The notes under the pieces: model-generated
What the model was told of the DNA's origin: nothing
Seen by the model: the letters and a program-made list of their open reading frames with translations, nothing else
The model's database searches: none
Source of the DNA: Mycolicibacterium holsaticum DSM 44478 = JCM 12374
GTDB taxonomy: Bacteria > Actinomycetota > Actinomycetes > Mycobacteriales > Mycobacteriaceae
DNA length: 64,000 bases
Direction of reading: 5' to 3'
Assembly (NCBI RefSeq): GCF_019645835.1
Contig: NZ_CP080998.1
Location: 5,208,001 to 5,272,000 of the forward strand
Position numbers and translations under genes: made by a program
Shown here: piece after piece, positions 18,323 to 26,330 of the stretch
Position numbering within the stretch: the first letter of the stretch is position 1
How the letters are laid out: the number at the start of each line of letters is the position of its first letter

Positions 18323-18688
18323 TTATCCCTCTGGGCGAGACGAGGGGGCGCCGATCTCGACGTGGCCCTCGGTCACGCGGGTCGGATACACCGGCAGCGT
18401 GATGTCGGGATGGTCGAGGCAAACCCCGTCGTCAAGCGCGAAGGCCTGCTTCTTGATCGGCGACTGCACGATCGAACGGCCGTCACGGTCGCCGACGATG
18501 CCGCGCGACATCACGGCCGCGCCGCAGAACGGGTCGATATTGCCGACCGCGTGCAGTGCACCGTCGTCGAGCCGGAACAGCGCCACCTGCGAGCCGTCGC
18601 GCAACAGCACACCGACACCGCGGTTGGGAATCAGGAAGTCATAGCGGCATGCGGTGGTCCATAGCTCGACCTCGTTGAGCAGTGTCAT
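18323..18688 (-). CDS. nirD: Nitrite reductase small subunit NirD
   Basis: 121 residues from ATG 18688, which overlaps the nirB stop (ATGA); a longer open frame upstream is only the antisense reading of nirB. The Rieske-like fold is seen (RGVGVLLRDGSQVALFRLDDGALHAVGNIDPF, then SPIKKQAFALDDG). The Cys-x-His pairs of true Rieske clusters are missing, as usual for NirD. It forms the assimilatory NADH-dependent nitrite reductase with NirB in the cytoplasm. Confidence 0.93.
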   Translation of the reverse strand: MTLLNEVELWTTACRYDFLIPNRGVGVLLRDGSQVALFRLDDGALHAVGNIDPFCGAAVMSRGIVGDRDGRSIVQSPIKKQAFALDDGVCLDHPDITLPVYPTRVTEGHVEIGAPSSRPEG

Positions 18689-21237
18689 GTTTGCGGTACC
18701 TTCGGCATTCCGATCGGGATCTTGCGCCCCGACCTTTCGATGAAGTCGATCGTCGGGTCCGCCACGTCGGGCGCGTTGACGAACGACACGAACCGCGACA
18801 GCTTGTCGGGATCCTCGAGCACGCCCTTCCACTCGCAGGCGTACCCCTCGACGTGGCGGGCAATCGCGTCCTCGAACTCGGCGGCAAGGCCTAGCGAATC
18901 GTTGCAGACCACGTCACGAAGGTGGTCGAGCCCGCCGTCGAGCGCTTCCAGCCAGGATGCGGTGCGCTGCAACCGGTCTGCCGTGCGGATGTAGAACATC
19001 AGGAACCGGTCGATGTAGCGCACCAGCGTCGCGTCGTCGAGGTCGGCGGCCAGCAGTCGGGCGTGGCGCGGCGACATCCCGCCGTTGCCGCCGACGTAGA
19101 GGTTCCACCCCTCTTCGGTGGCGATGACGCCGACGTCCTTGCTCTGGGCTTCTGCGCATTCGCGCGCGCATCCTGACACGCCCATCTTGATCTTGTGCGG
19201 GGCGCGCAGCCCGCGATAGCGCAGCTCCAAATCGATCGCCATCTGCACCGAATCCTGTTGGCCGTAGCGGCACCAGTCGCTACCCACGCAGCTTTTCACC
19301 GTGCGCAGCGCCTTACCGTAGGCGTGCCCCGACTCCATTCCGCCGTCGACCAGCCGGCGCCAGATCTCGGGCAGCTGATCCACGCGGGCACCGAACATGT
19401 CGATCCGCTGGCCGCCGGTGATCTTCGTGTAGAGGTTGAAATCCCTTGCGATCTCGCCGATCAGGATCAGCTGCTCGGGTGTGATGTCACCGCCGGGGAC
19501 CCGGGGCACGATCGAGTAGCTGCCGTTGCGCTGGATGTTGGCCAGGAAATGGTCGTTGGAGTCCTGCAGCGACGCCTGCTCGCCGTCGAGAATGTGCTCG
19601 GAGCTCGTCGACGCCAGGATCGACGCGACGGCGGGTTTGCATATGTCGCAACCTTTTCCGGTGCCGAACCGCTCGATCAGCGCCGAGAACGTGCGGATGG
19701 AGGTCGCCGTGACGATCTCGAACAGCTCGGCGCGCGACTGGCTGAAGTGTTCGCACAGCGCCTTGGACTGCTCGACGCCCTCGGCCTCCAGCAGCTGTTT
19801 GAGCAGCGGTACGCACGAACCGCAGGACGTACCCGCCAACGTGCACTTCTTCAAGGCGGGCACGTCACAGCAGCCGTCGGCGATCGCGTCGGTGAGATCG
19901 CCCTTTGTGACGTTGTTGCAGGAGCAGATCTGCGCGTTCGCCGGCAGTGCTCCGACACCGAAACCCGCACCCGCGCTGCCGCTTCCGACCGGTGCGATCA
20001 GCGCGAGCGCGTCACCGGGCAGCGCTTCACCGACCATCGGCCGCAGGATGCCGTACGCCGAGGCGTCGCCGACGAGGACGCCGCCCAGCAGGGTCTTGGC
20101 GTCGTCGGAGAGCACCAGCTTGGCGTAGGTCTGGCTGACCGCGTCGTTGACGACCACTTCGAGGCAGTCCGGCGTATCACCCAACGCGTCTCCGAAGCTG
20201 GCGACGTCGACGCCGAGCAGCTTGAGCTTGGTCGACATGTCTGCCTCACCGAATTCCGCCGCCCCGCCGAGTAGGCGGTCGGCGGCCACCTCGGCGCTGG
20301 TGTACCCGGGCCCGACCAGGCCGTAGCAGCGGCCGTCGATGGCGGCCACCTCACCGATCGCGAAGATGTCGTGATCGTCTGTCAGACAACCGAGGTCGGT
20401 CAGTACGCCGCCGCGCTCGGCGATGGCCAACCCGGCGTCGCGGGCCAGTTCGTCGCGGGGACGCACGCCCGCGGCGAAGATCACCAGTCCCGCGTCGATG
20501 TGCGTGCCGTCGCTCAACCTGACCCGCACCGAGTCGTCGTCGGCCGAGCGCCGCACCGGCCGGTTGCGTTGGGCGGGACGAATGGATTCGGTGCCGACGC
20601 CGACGTGCACGGTGATCCCCAGGTCGGTGATCATCCGGCTGAGCAGCGCGCCACCGGCCTCGTCGAGTTGCTGCGCCATCAGCCGCGGCGCCATCTCGAC
20701 GATGTGGGCCTGCAGACCGAAGGCGCGCAGCGCGTTGGCGGCCTCCAGACCGAGCAGTCCCCCGCCGATCACCACGCCCACCGCGGCACGGCCCGTTTCC
20801 CTGGCGCGCTGGGCGTCTGCGCGGATCGCGTCGAGGTCATCGAGGGTCCGGTAGACGTGGCACGGCGGCAGGTCGTGGCCGGGCACCGGGGGGACGAACG
20901 CGTAGGAACCGGTGGCCAGCACCAGCGCGTCGTAGTCGACCCGGTCGCCGTCGGCGGTCAGCACCGATTTGGCGGTCCGGTCGATCCCGGTGACGCGGTG
21001 CCCCAGGCGCAGGTCCACCAGGTCGTCGTCGGCGTAGTCGTTGCCGGGCAGCGCCAGCAGCCGCCGGTCCCAGTGTTCGGTGTAGCCGGTGAGCCCGACA
21101 CGGTCGTAGGCGGCGTCGGTCTCCTCGGCGAGCACGGTGACACGCCACGTGCCGTCGGCATCGCGTGCGCGCAGCGCCTCGACGAACCGGTGCCCGACCA
21201 TGCCGTTGCCGACGACCACGACGTTTCTAGCTGCCAT
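18685..21237 (-). CDS. nirB: Assimilatory NADH-dependent nitrite reductase large subunit NirB
   Basis: 850 residues from ATG 21237 (MAARNVVVVGNGMVGHRF); the open frame extends upstream without a better start. In order: an FAD/NADH oxidoreductase (GNGMVG near the start, VIGGGLLGLEAANALR in the middle), a BFD-like [2Fe-2S] domain (CSCNNVTKGDL, then CTLAGTSCGSCVPLL), and the sulfite/nitrite reductase half with siroheme/[4Fe-4S] cysteines in CVGSDWCRYG and GVSGCARECAEAQSKD. It reduces nitrite to ammonium. The promoter is in the 21238-21440 gap shared with hsp20 and is expected to answer to GlnR and NnaR. Confidence 0.95.
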   Translation of the reverse strand: MAARNVVVVGNGMVGHRFVEALRARDADGTWRVTVLAEETDAAYDRVGLTGYTEHWDRRLLALPGNDYADDDLVDLRLGHRVTGIDRTAKSVLTADGDRVDYDALVLATGSYAFVPPVPGHDLPPCHVYRTLDDLDAIRADAQRARETGRAAVGVVIGGGLLGLEAANALRAFGLQAHIVEMAPRLMAQQLDEAGGALLSRMITDLGITVHVGVGTESIRPAQRNRPVRRSADDDSVRVRLSDGTHIDAGLVIFAAGVRPRDELARDAGLAIAERGGVLTDLGCLTDDHDIFAIGEVAAIDGRCYGLVGPGYTSAEVAADRLLGGAAEFGEADMSTKLKLLGVDVASFGDALGDTPDCLEVVVNDAVSQTYAKLVLSDDAKTLLGGVLVGDASAYGILRPMVGEALPGDALALIAPVGSGSAGAGFGVGALPANAQICSCNNVTKGDLTDAIADGCCDVPALKKCTLAGTSCGSCVPLLKQLLEAEGVEQSKALCEHFSQSRAELFEIVTATSIRTFSALIERFGTGKGCDICKPAVASILASTSSEHILDGEQASLQDSNDHFLANIQRNGSYSIVPRVPGGDITPEQLILIGEIARDFNLYTKITGGQRIDMFGARVDQLPEIWRRLVDGGMESGHAYGKALRTVKSCVGSDWCRYGQQDSVQMAIDLELRYRGLRAPHKIKMGVSGCARECAEAQSKDVGVIATEEGWNLYVGGNGGMSPRHARLLAADLDDATLVRYIDRFLMFYIRTADRLQRTASWLEALDGGLDHLRDVVCNDSLGLAAEFEDAIARHVEGYACEWKGVLEDPDKLSRFVSFVNAPDVADPTIDFIERSGRKIPIGMPKVPQT

Positions 21238-21363
21238 GACGCAGACGTTAAGCAGCCGATATTGCGGTTGTGTCGCCTCGTGTGAAGCGCCCATCACGGT
21301 GTGCTCACCTCCCGCGGCGCGGCTCTGTGAGCGCTTTCGCTGGCGGCGAACAGCCGCCGGGAA

Positions 21364-21384
21364 CATGAGCGTAGGTGACTCAAG
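21364..21384 (+). promoter_or_regulatory. HAIR-type HspR operator upstream of hsp20
   Basis: CATGAGC, seven bases, then ACTCAAG, which fits the HAIR consensus CTTGAGT-N7-ACTCAAG at 12 of 14 positions. It lies 57 bases before the hsp20 start. In M. tuberculosis the orthologous hsp (acr2, Rv0251c) is repressed by HspR through such a site, so heat-shock control is expected. Confidence 0.7.
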
Positions 21385-21440
21385 TTCTATCGGGTAGAAG
21401 CCGGCGTGGGGCCGGTCGACAGGCAACGAGGAGGCAACAG

Positions 21441-21875
21441 ATGAGCACTTTGGCATTGCGAACCCGTCCCGCGTGGGACATCGATCGTTGGGTGCGGGAC
21501 TTCTTTGGCCCCGCCACCTCCGAGGACTGGTTCGGCGGCGCGTTCACCCCCGCCACGGAGATCGTCAGGGACGGCGATGACGCGGTGGTCCGCGTCGAAC
21601 TGCCCGGCGTCGATGTCGAGAAGGACGTCAACGTCGACCTGGACCGTGGCTACCTAGTGATTCACGGTGAGCGGCGCGACGAGCGGGCCGAGGACAAGGA
21701 CGGTCGCACGCTACGGGAGATGCGTTACGGGTCGTTCCGGCGGTCGTTCAAGCTGCCGGCCCACGTCACCGAGGACGCCATCTCCGCGTCGTACGACAAG
21801 GGTGTGCTGTCCGTCCGCGTAGCCGGCGCCCACCGCGGCGCCGAGACCAAGCGCATCGCAATCGACAACAAGTAA
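21441..21875 (+). CDS. hsp20: Small heat shock protein, Hsp20/alpha-crystallin family (Acr2-like)
   Basis: 144 residues from ATG 21441 behind a GAGGAGG ribosome binding site; upstream in-frame codons lie before the ribosome binding site. The alpha-crystallin domain spans about residues 38-132 (VVRVELPGVDVEKDVNVDLDRG, GSFRRSFKLP, ISASYDKGVLSVRV). It is an ATP-independent cytoplasmic holdase. It corresponds to Rv0251c by sequence and by position next to nirB. An HspR-type operator precedes it and a strong hairpin follows. Confidence 0.92.
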   Translation: MSTLALRTRPAWDIDRWVRDFFGPATSEDWFGGAFTPATEIVRDGDDAVVRVELPGVDVEKDVNVDLDRGYLVIHGERRDERAEDKDGRTLREMRYGSFRRSFKLPAHVTEDAISASYDKGVLSVRVAGAHRGAETKRIAIDNK

Positions 21876-21899
21876 CGAGACACTGTCACCAAGTACGGG

Positions 21900-21929
21900 A
21901 ATCCGGTGGAGCTCAGGCTCCACCGGATT
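21900..21929. terminator. Perfect 13-base-pair hairpin between convergent genes
   Basis: AATCCGGTGGAGC (21900-21912), a 4-base loop, and GCTCCACCGGATT (21917-21929) form a perfect stem 25 bases after the hsp20 stop. The right arm is also the 3' end of the Thr-rich gene on the other strand, so it may end transcripts from both sides. There is no T-tract, which is common for mycobacterial terminators. Confidence 0.7.
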
Positions 21930-22305
21930 CGTCGTCTTCGGGGTAGCTCGTCGTCGTCGTGGTCGTTGTGGTCGTCGTCGGGCTGGTGGTCGTCGTCGTC
22001 CTCGTGGTGGTCGTGGTGGTCGTGGTGGTCGTGGTGGTGGAGGACGTGGGCGGCACACCGGTGTTGTCCTGACTGGTCTGCACGCTGGGCCGCGAGTAGC
22101 TGGTGGTCGACGTCGAGGACGTCGGGTAGGTGGTGAGGGCCGGCGACGGTGCCGGCGGCGGTATGGTCTCCGGCGTTTTAGCCGCGTCGGAGGTCCGCAT
22201 CACCGCGTAGACAAGCACGGCCAGCAGGATCAGCGCGACCGCGCCGGCAGCCAGCACCACCGGCTGCTGCTCGTACCAGATCGGCTCGTCTTCGTTGTCT
22301 GCCAC
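21913..22305 (-). CDS. Small single-pass membrane protein with a poly-threonine tail
   Basis: 130 residues from GTG 22305 (VADNEDEPIWYEQQPVVLAAG); the longer open frame upstream overlaps the next gene. One membrane helix at about residues 15-36 follows a short acidic N terminus. The rest, outside the membrane, is Pro/Ser/Thr-rich, with uninterrupted Thr runs of 12, 5 and 10 residues and a short acidic end (EDDE). The runs are encoded by near-identical ACG/ACC codons. Mycobacterial proteins of this kind are often O-mannosylated. The function is unknown. Confidence 0.75.
   Translation of the reverse strand: MADNEDEPIWYEQQPVVLAAGAVALILLAVLVYAVMRTSDAAKTPETIPPPAPSPALTTYPTSSTSTTSYSRPSVQTSQDNTGVPPTSSTTTTTTTTTTTTRTTTTTSPTTTTTTTTTTSYPEDDESGGA
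21950..22052. repeat. Trinucleotide (GTC/GTG-type) low-complexity tract
   Basis: A run of almost pure GTCGTCGTGGTCGTGGTC-type triplets on the plus strand, the reverse complement of the Thr codons of the membrane protein. It is a coding microsatellite in steps of three, so length changes would alter the Thr run without a frameshift. It is not a CRISPR array. Confidence 0.85.
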
Positions 22306-22315
22306 GGCCCGTAAC

Positions 22316-23074
22316 CTATGCCCAACGCTGCAGGATCTCGCTGACCCGGCCGGAAAGTGCACGCTGCAGGAACGGCCCGAAGCTGATCCGGCCGACGCCG
22401 AGCGGGCCGAAGCTCGCCGGGTCATCCTGGTCGGGTAACGCGATCGCGTTGATCGGCAGCGGAAGCTCGGTCGCCAACCGGCGCAAGGTATCTGCGTCGT
22501 GTCGGCCCACCGGGTACAGCACGTCTGCGCCCTCGGAGGCGGCCGCCGTCAGCCGCGCGATGGCGCGGTCGACGCGGTCGGATTCGTCGCCGTCCTGGCG
22601 CAGAAACAGATCGGTGCGGGCGTTGACGACGACGTGCACGCCCGTGTCGTCCGCGGCGTTGCGCAGCGCACCGACCAACTCGGCATGCTCGGTCACCGAC
22701 CGCAGCCTGCCGCCTTCGCTGTGCACGCTGTCCTCGATGTTCAGCCCGACCCCGCCCGCGTCGAGCAGGCCCTCGATCAGGCGGGCAGGCGCCTGGCCGT
22801 ATCCCGATTCGAGGTCGACCGAGACCGGCACGTCAACGACCGAGGTGATCTGCTTGACGCACGTCAGCAGATCCGTGAACGCCATGCCCTCCTGGTCGTC
22901 TTTGCCGACCGAGGTGGCGACCGGATGGCTGCCGATCGTCAGCGCAGCAAACCCGGCGTCGACCGCCAACTGCGCCGACCACGCGTCCCACACCGTCGGC
23001 AGGATCACCGGGTTGCCGGGTTGGTGCATGGCCAGCAGGGCGTCGGCCCGCTGACTCAGGGTCTGATCGGACAT
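22316..23074 (-). CDS. Isocitrate lyase/PEP mutase superfamily enzyme
   Basis: 252 residues forming a single TIM-barrel of the ICL/PEPM family: NPVILPTVWDAWSAQLAVDAGF, SVDLESGYGQAP with the acidic metal ligands, GLNIEDSVHSEGG and VVNARTDLFLR. Typical members act on C-C or P-C bonds of 2-oxo acids (methylisocitrate lyase, oxaloacetate decarboxylase, phosphonopyruvate hydrolase). The Lys-Lys-Cys-Gly-His loop of true isocitrate lyase is absent. It resembles Rv1998c. It diverges from the sdh unit and is followed after 10 bases by the Thr-rich gene. Confidence 0.85.
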   Translation of the reverse strand: MSDQTLSQRADALLAMHQPGNPVILPTVWDAWSAQLAVDAGFAALTIGSHPVATSVGKDDQEGMAFTDLLTCVKQITSVVDVPVSVDLESGYGQAPARLIEGLLDAGGVGLNIEDSVHSEGGRLRSVTEHAELVGALRNAADDTGVHVVVNARTDLFLRQDGDESDRVDRAIARLTAAASEGADVLYPVGRHDADTLRRLATELPLPINAIALPDQDDPASFGPLGVGRISFGPFLQRALSGRVSEILQRWA

Positions 23075-23108
23075 TGGCCCACCTCCGTTGTCGGCATCGT
23101 TGCAGGTA

Positions 23109-23136
23109 GTTCAACGTGATCTGTCTCACGCTGAAC
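23109..23136. promoter_or_regulatory. CRP-type palindrome upstream of the sdh operon
   Basis: GTTCAACGTGA (23109-23119), a 6-base spacer and TCACGCTGAAC (23126-23136) form an 11-base inverted repeat with one mismatch. The centre GTGA-N6-TCAC is the half-site pattern of CRP/FNR-family regulators. It lies between the divergent PEP-mutase gene and the sdh unit and could control both. The assignment rests on the motif only. Confidence 0.55.
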
Positions 23137-23202
23137 CGCATGATGTGGCTAGCATCAGGTGTCGTACGGTGATTCCTGACACCTTCAGCCCAAGGAGGTC
23201 AA

Positions 23203-23499
23203 TTGTCCAGCACTACCGAACTCGCCGAGCTGCACGAGCTAATCGGCAGACTGCGGCGGTGTGCGACTTCGCTGGCGTCGAGATACGGGGACACCCCCGC
23301 CACACGTCGCATCGTCAACGATGCCGAACGCCTTCTCAACGACATCGATCGTCTCGACATTGACGTCGACGAGCTGGAGCTCGCCCGTGGTGTGACCTAT
23401 CAGCACCAGTCCGGCGAGCGAATTCCGATCCCGGACACCACCTACGACACCGATTTTTGGCGCGGGGTCGACGACGAGGGTCTCGGCGGCACGCGATAA
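23203..23499 (+). CDS. Conserved small protein at the head of the sdh operon (Rv0250c-like)
   Basis: 98 residues starting at TTG 23203; an ideal ribosome binding site AAGGAGGT at 23192-23199 fixes this rare start. The N-terminal half is helical (ELAELHELIGRLRRCATSL, ATRRIVNDAERLLNDIDRLDID) and the C-terminal tail reads IPIPDTTYDTDFWRGVDDEGLGG. From memory this is the M. tuberculosis Rv0250c family, found next to the sdh1 genes. It probably serves succinate dehydrogenase as a regulator, assembly factor or subunit, but no function is established to my knowledge. Confidence 0.8.
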   Translation: MSSTTELAELHELIGRLRRCATSLASRYGDTPATRRIVNDAERLLNDIDRLDIDVDELELARGVTYQHQSGERIPIPDTTYDTDFWRGVDDEGLGGTR

Positions 23500-23541
23500 G
23501 CGCGTGCCGCCACCGGGATAAATCGACATCGAAAGGGAACA

Positions 23542-24372
23542 GTGAGCGCACCGACCGCCGACCGTCCTGCGTCCGGCGTATTCTCGCCCAAACGCGCCGA
23601 GGTCCCGCAGCGCACGTTGCGTACCGATCGGTGGTGGCTGCCACCGCTGATGGTGAACCTCGGGCTGTCGGCTTTCATCATCTACGCGACGGTCCGGGCG
23701 TTCTGGGGCAGCGCCTACTGGGTTTCGGACTACCACTACCTGACGCCGTTTTACTCACCCTGCATCAGCGCCGCCTGCGAGCCGGGCGCCAGCCACCTCG
23801 GCGTCTGGCTGGGACACTTCCCGCCGTGGATTCCGCTTGGGATGCTGGTGCTGCCGGTGCTGCTGGGCTTCCGGATCACCTGCTACTACTACCGCAAGGC
23901 CTACTACCGGTCGGTATGGCAGTCGCCCACCGCCTGCGCGGTGCCCGAACCGCGCGTCGGCTATACCGGTGAAACGCGGTTCCCTCTGATCTTCCAGAAC
24001 GGCCATCGGTACTTCTTCTACTTCGCGCTGCTGGTGACGCTGCTCAACACCTACGACGCGCTCTCGGCGTTCCACTCCCCGAACACCGCGAGCGGATTCG
24101 GCTTCGGCTTGGGCAACGTCATCCTCATCGTCAACGTGCTGATGTTGTGGGCCTACACCGCCGGATGCCATTCGTGCCGGCACCTCATCGGTGGTCGGCT
24201 CAAGCACTTCTCGAAACACCCGGTTCGGTACCAGTTCTGGACCCGGGTCTCTTGGCTGAACGCCAGACACATGTTGTTCGCCTGGATCACCTTGGGCACG
24301 TTGGCCTTTACCGACTTCTACATCATGCTGGTCGCCAGCGGCACGATTTCTGATCTCAGATTCATTGGCTAA
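23542..24372 (+). CDS. sdhC: Succinate dehydrogenase membrane anchor subunit (Sdh1 type, Rv0249c-like)
   Basis: 276 residues, GTG start, with about five membrane helices. Hydrophobic spans include PPLMVNLGLSAFIIYATVRAFW, GMLVLPVLLGFRI, YFFYFALLVTLL, VILIVNVLMLWAY and LFAWITLGTLAF. Several histidines near the helices (AGCHSCRHLIGG, NARHMLF) are candidate heme or quinone contacts. It anchors SdhA and SdhB to the membrane and passes electrons to menaquinone. The length and single-gene anchor match the actinobacterial Sdh1 enzymes. It is the second gene of a four-gene unit. Confidence 0.88.
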   Translation: MSAPTADRPASGVFSPKRAEVPQRTLRTDRWWLPPLMVNLGLSAFIIYATVRAFWGSAYWVSDYHYLTPFYSPCISAACEPGASHLGVWLGHFPPWIPLGMLVLPVLLGFRITCYYYRKAYYRSVWQSPTACAVPEPRVGYTGETRFPLIFQNGHRYFFYFALLVTLLNTYDALSAFHSPNTASGFGFGLGNVILIVNVLMLWAYTAGCHSCRHLIGGRLKHFSKHPVRYQFWTRVSWLNARHMLFAWITLGTLAFTDFYIMLVASGTISDLRFIG

Positions 24373-24413
24373 CAGCCGTTTTCATTCGTTCTTGCGATAG
24401 GCAGTGAGGGTAT

Positions 24414-26330
24414 ATGGCGGAAGTTGAACGGCACTCCTACGACGTGATCGTGATAGGTGCCGGCGGTGCTGGTTTGCGCGCGGTTATCGAGGCGCGAGAG
24501 CGTGGCCTGAAGGTCGCGGTCATCACCAAGTCGTTGTTCGGTAAGGCACACACCGTGATGGCCGAGGGCGGCTGCGCGGCGGCGATGGGTAATGCCAACC
24601 CGAAGGACAACTGGCAGGTCCATTTCAAGGACACCATGCGCGGCGGGAAGTTCCTGAACAATTGGCGCATGGCCGAACTGCACGCCAAGGAGGCACCCGA
24701 CCGGGTCTGGGAGCTCGAGACATACGGCGCGCTGTTCGACCGCACCAAGGACGGCAAGATCAGCCAGCGCAACTTCGGTGGCCACACGTACCCGCGGCTG
24801 GCCCACGTCGGTGACCGGACCGGTCTGGAGATCATCCGCACGCTGCAGCAGAAGATCGTCTCGCTGCAGCAGGAGGACAAGGCCGAGTTCGGCGACTACG
24901 AGGCCCGGGTCCGGGTGTTCCACGAATGCACCATCACCGACCTGATCAAGGATGGTGACCGAATCGCGGGTGCCTTCGGGTATTGGCGCGAAACCGGCAA
25001 CTTCGTCCTGTTCGAGACGCCCGCGGTGGTGCTGGCCACCGGCGGAATCGGCAAGTCCTACAAGGTGACGTCGAACTCGTGGGAGTACACCGGCGACGGT
25101 CACGCGCTGGCCCTGCGCGCAGGCGCGACGCTGATCAACATGGAGTTCGTCCAGTTCCATCCGACCGGCATGGTGTGGCCGCCCAGCGTGAAGGGCATCC
25201 TGGTCACCGAAGGTGTCCGCGGCGACGGCGGGGTGCTCAAGAACTCCGAGGGCAAGCGGTTCATGTTCGACTACATCCCGGCGGTGTTCAAGGGCCAGTA
25301 CGCGGAATCCATCGAGGAAGCCGACAAGTGGCTCAAGGACAACGACGCCGCCCGCCGCACCCCCGATCTGCTGCCCCGCGACGAGGTGGCCCGCGCCATC
25401 AACTCCGAGGTCAAGGCGAACCGCGGTAGCCCGCACGGCGGTGTCTACCTCGACATCGCCTCGCGGCTGCCCGCCGAGGAGATCAAACGCCGGCTGCCGT
25501 CGATGTACCACCAGTTCATGGAGCTCGCCGAGGTCGACATCACCAAGGAGCCCATGGAGGTCGGGCCGACGTGCCACTACGTGATGGGCGGCATCGAGGT
25601 CGATCCGGACACCGGGGCCGCCAAGACCGCGGGCCTGTTCGCCGCGGGCGAGTGCTCGGGCGGTATGCACGGGTCCAACCGGCTCGGCGGCAACTCGCTG
25701 TCGGACCTGCTGGTGTTCGGCCGGCGCGCCGGGCTCGGTGCGGCCGAGTACGTACGCTCGCTCACGCAGCGGCCCACGGTGTCGGAGGACGCCGTGACCG
25801 GTGCGGCCGAATTGGCGCTCGCCCCGTTCGAGGGGCCGGGCAACGGGGAGCCCGCCGAGAACCCCTACACACTGCAACTGGACCTGCAGGACACGATGAA
25901 CAGCCTGGTCGGGATCATCCGCAAGGCCGACGAGGTGTCCGAGGCGATCGAGAAGCTCAAGGAACTTCGCGAGCGGTACAAGCGTGTTCGGGTGGAGGGC
26001 GACCGGCACTACAACCCGGGCTGGCATCTGGCCATCGATCTGCGCAACATGCTGCTGGTCAGCGAGTGTGTGGCCAAGGCGGCGCTGGAACGCACCGAGA
26101 GCCGCGGCGGACACACCCGCGACGACTACCCGTCGATGGAGTCGACGTGGCGCAAGACGCTGCTGGTGTGTCGCGCCGAGGGCGAAGCCGTCGTTCCCGA
26201 AATCACGGTCACCCGCGAGGACCAGGTGCCGATGCGTGAGGACCTGCTCGAGTTGATCGAAATCGACGAGTTGGAGAAGTACTTCACCCCAGAAGAGCTC
26301 GCCAACCACTCGGCAAGGAGAGGTGCATGA
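24414..26330 (+). CDS. sdhA: Succinate dehydrogenase flavoprotein subunit SdhA
   Basis: 638 residues. The FAD motif VIGAGGAGLRAVIEA is near the N terminus, followed by KAHTVMAEGGCAAAMG with the covalent-flavin His region, EFVQFHPTGMVWP, LPRDEVARAI and GLFAAGECSGGMHGSNRLGGNSLSD. It oxidises succinate to fumarate on the cytoplasmic face. It lies between the anchor gene and sdhB, and its stop overlaps the sdhB start (ATGA). The equivalent in M. tuberculosis is Rv0248c. Confidence 0.95.
   Translation: MAEVERHSYDVIVIGAGGAGLRAVIEARERGLKVAVITKSLFGKAHTVMAEGGCAAAMGNANPKDNWQVHFKDTMRGGKFLNNWRMAELHAKEAPDRVWELETYGALFDRTKDGKISQRNFGGHTYPRLAHVGDRTGLEIIRTLQQKIVSLQQEDKAEFGDYEARVRVFHECTITDLIKDGDRIAGAFGYWRETGNFVLFETPAVVLATGGIGKSYKVTSNSWEYTGDGHALALRAGATLINMEFVQFHPTGMVWPPSVKGILVTEGVRGDGGVLKNSEGKRFMFDYIPAVFKGQYAESIEEADKWLKDNDAARRTPDLLPRDEVARAINSEVKANRGSPHGGVYLDIASRLPAEEIKRRLPSMYHQFMELAEVDITKEPMEVGPTCHYVMGGIEVDPDTGAAKTAGLFAAGECSGGMHGSNRLGGNSLSDLLVFGRRAGLGAAEYVRSLTQRPTVSEDAVTGAAELALAPFEGPGNGEPAENPYTLQLDLQDTMNSLVGIIRKADEVSEAIEKLKELRERYKRVRVEGDRHYNPGWHLAIDLRNMLLVSECVAKAALERTESRGGHTRDDYPSMESTWRKTLLVCRAEGEAVVPEITVTREDQVPMREDLLELIEIDELEKYFTPEELANHSARRGA

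Noticed and set aside
18278..18359. Inverted repeat CGAGATCGGCG / CGCCGATCTCG between the chelatase-like gene and nirD, considered as a terminator
   Set aside because: The loop is 60 bases and the right arm lies inside nirD; the left arm alone forms only a 6-base stem. Too weak to call.
21238..21330. Possible GlnR box upstream of nirB
   Set aside because: Several AC-rich words are there but none fits the GlnR consensus well enough by eye.
21950..22052. Repeat-rich tract considered as CRISPR or tandem repeat element
   Set aside because: It is a triplet tract coding for threonine within a membrane protein; no spaced repeats.
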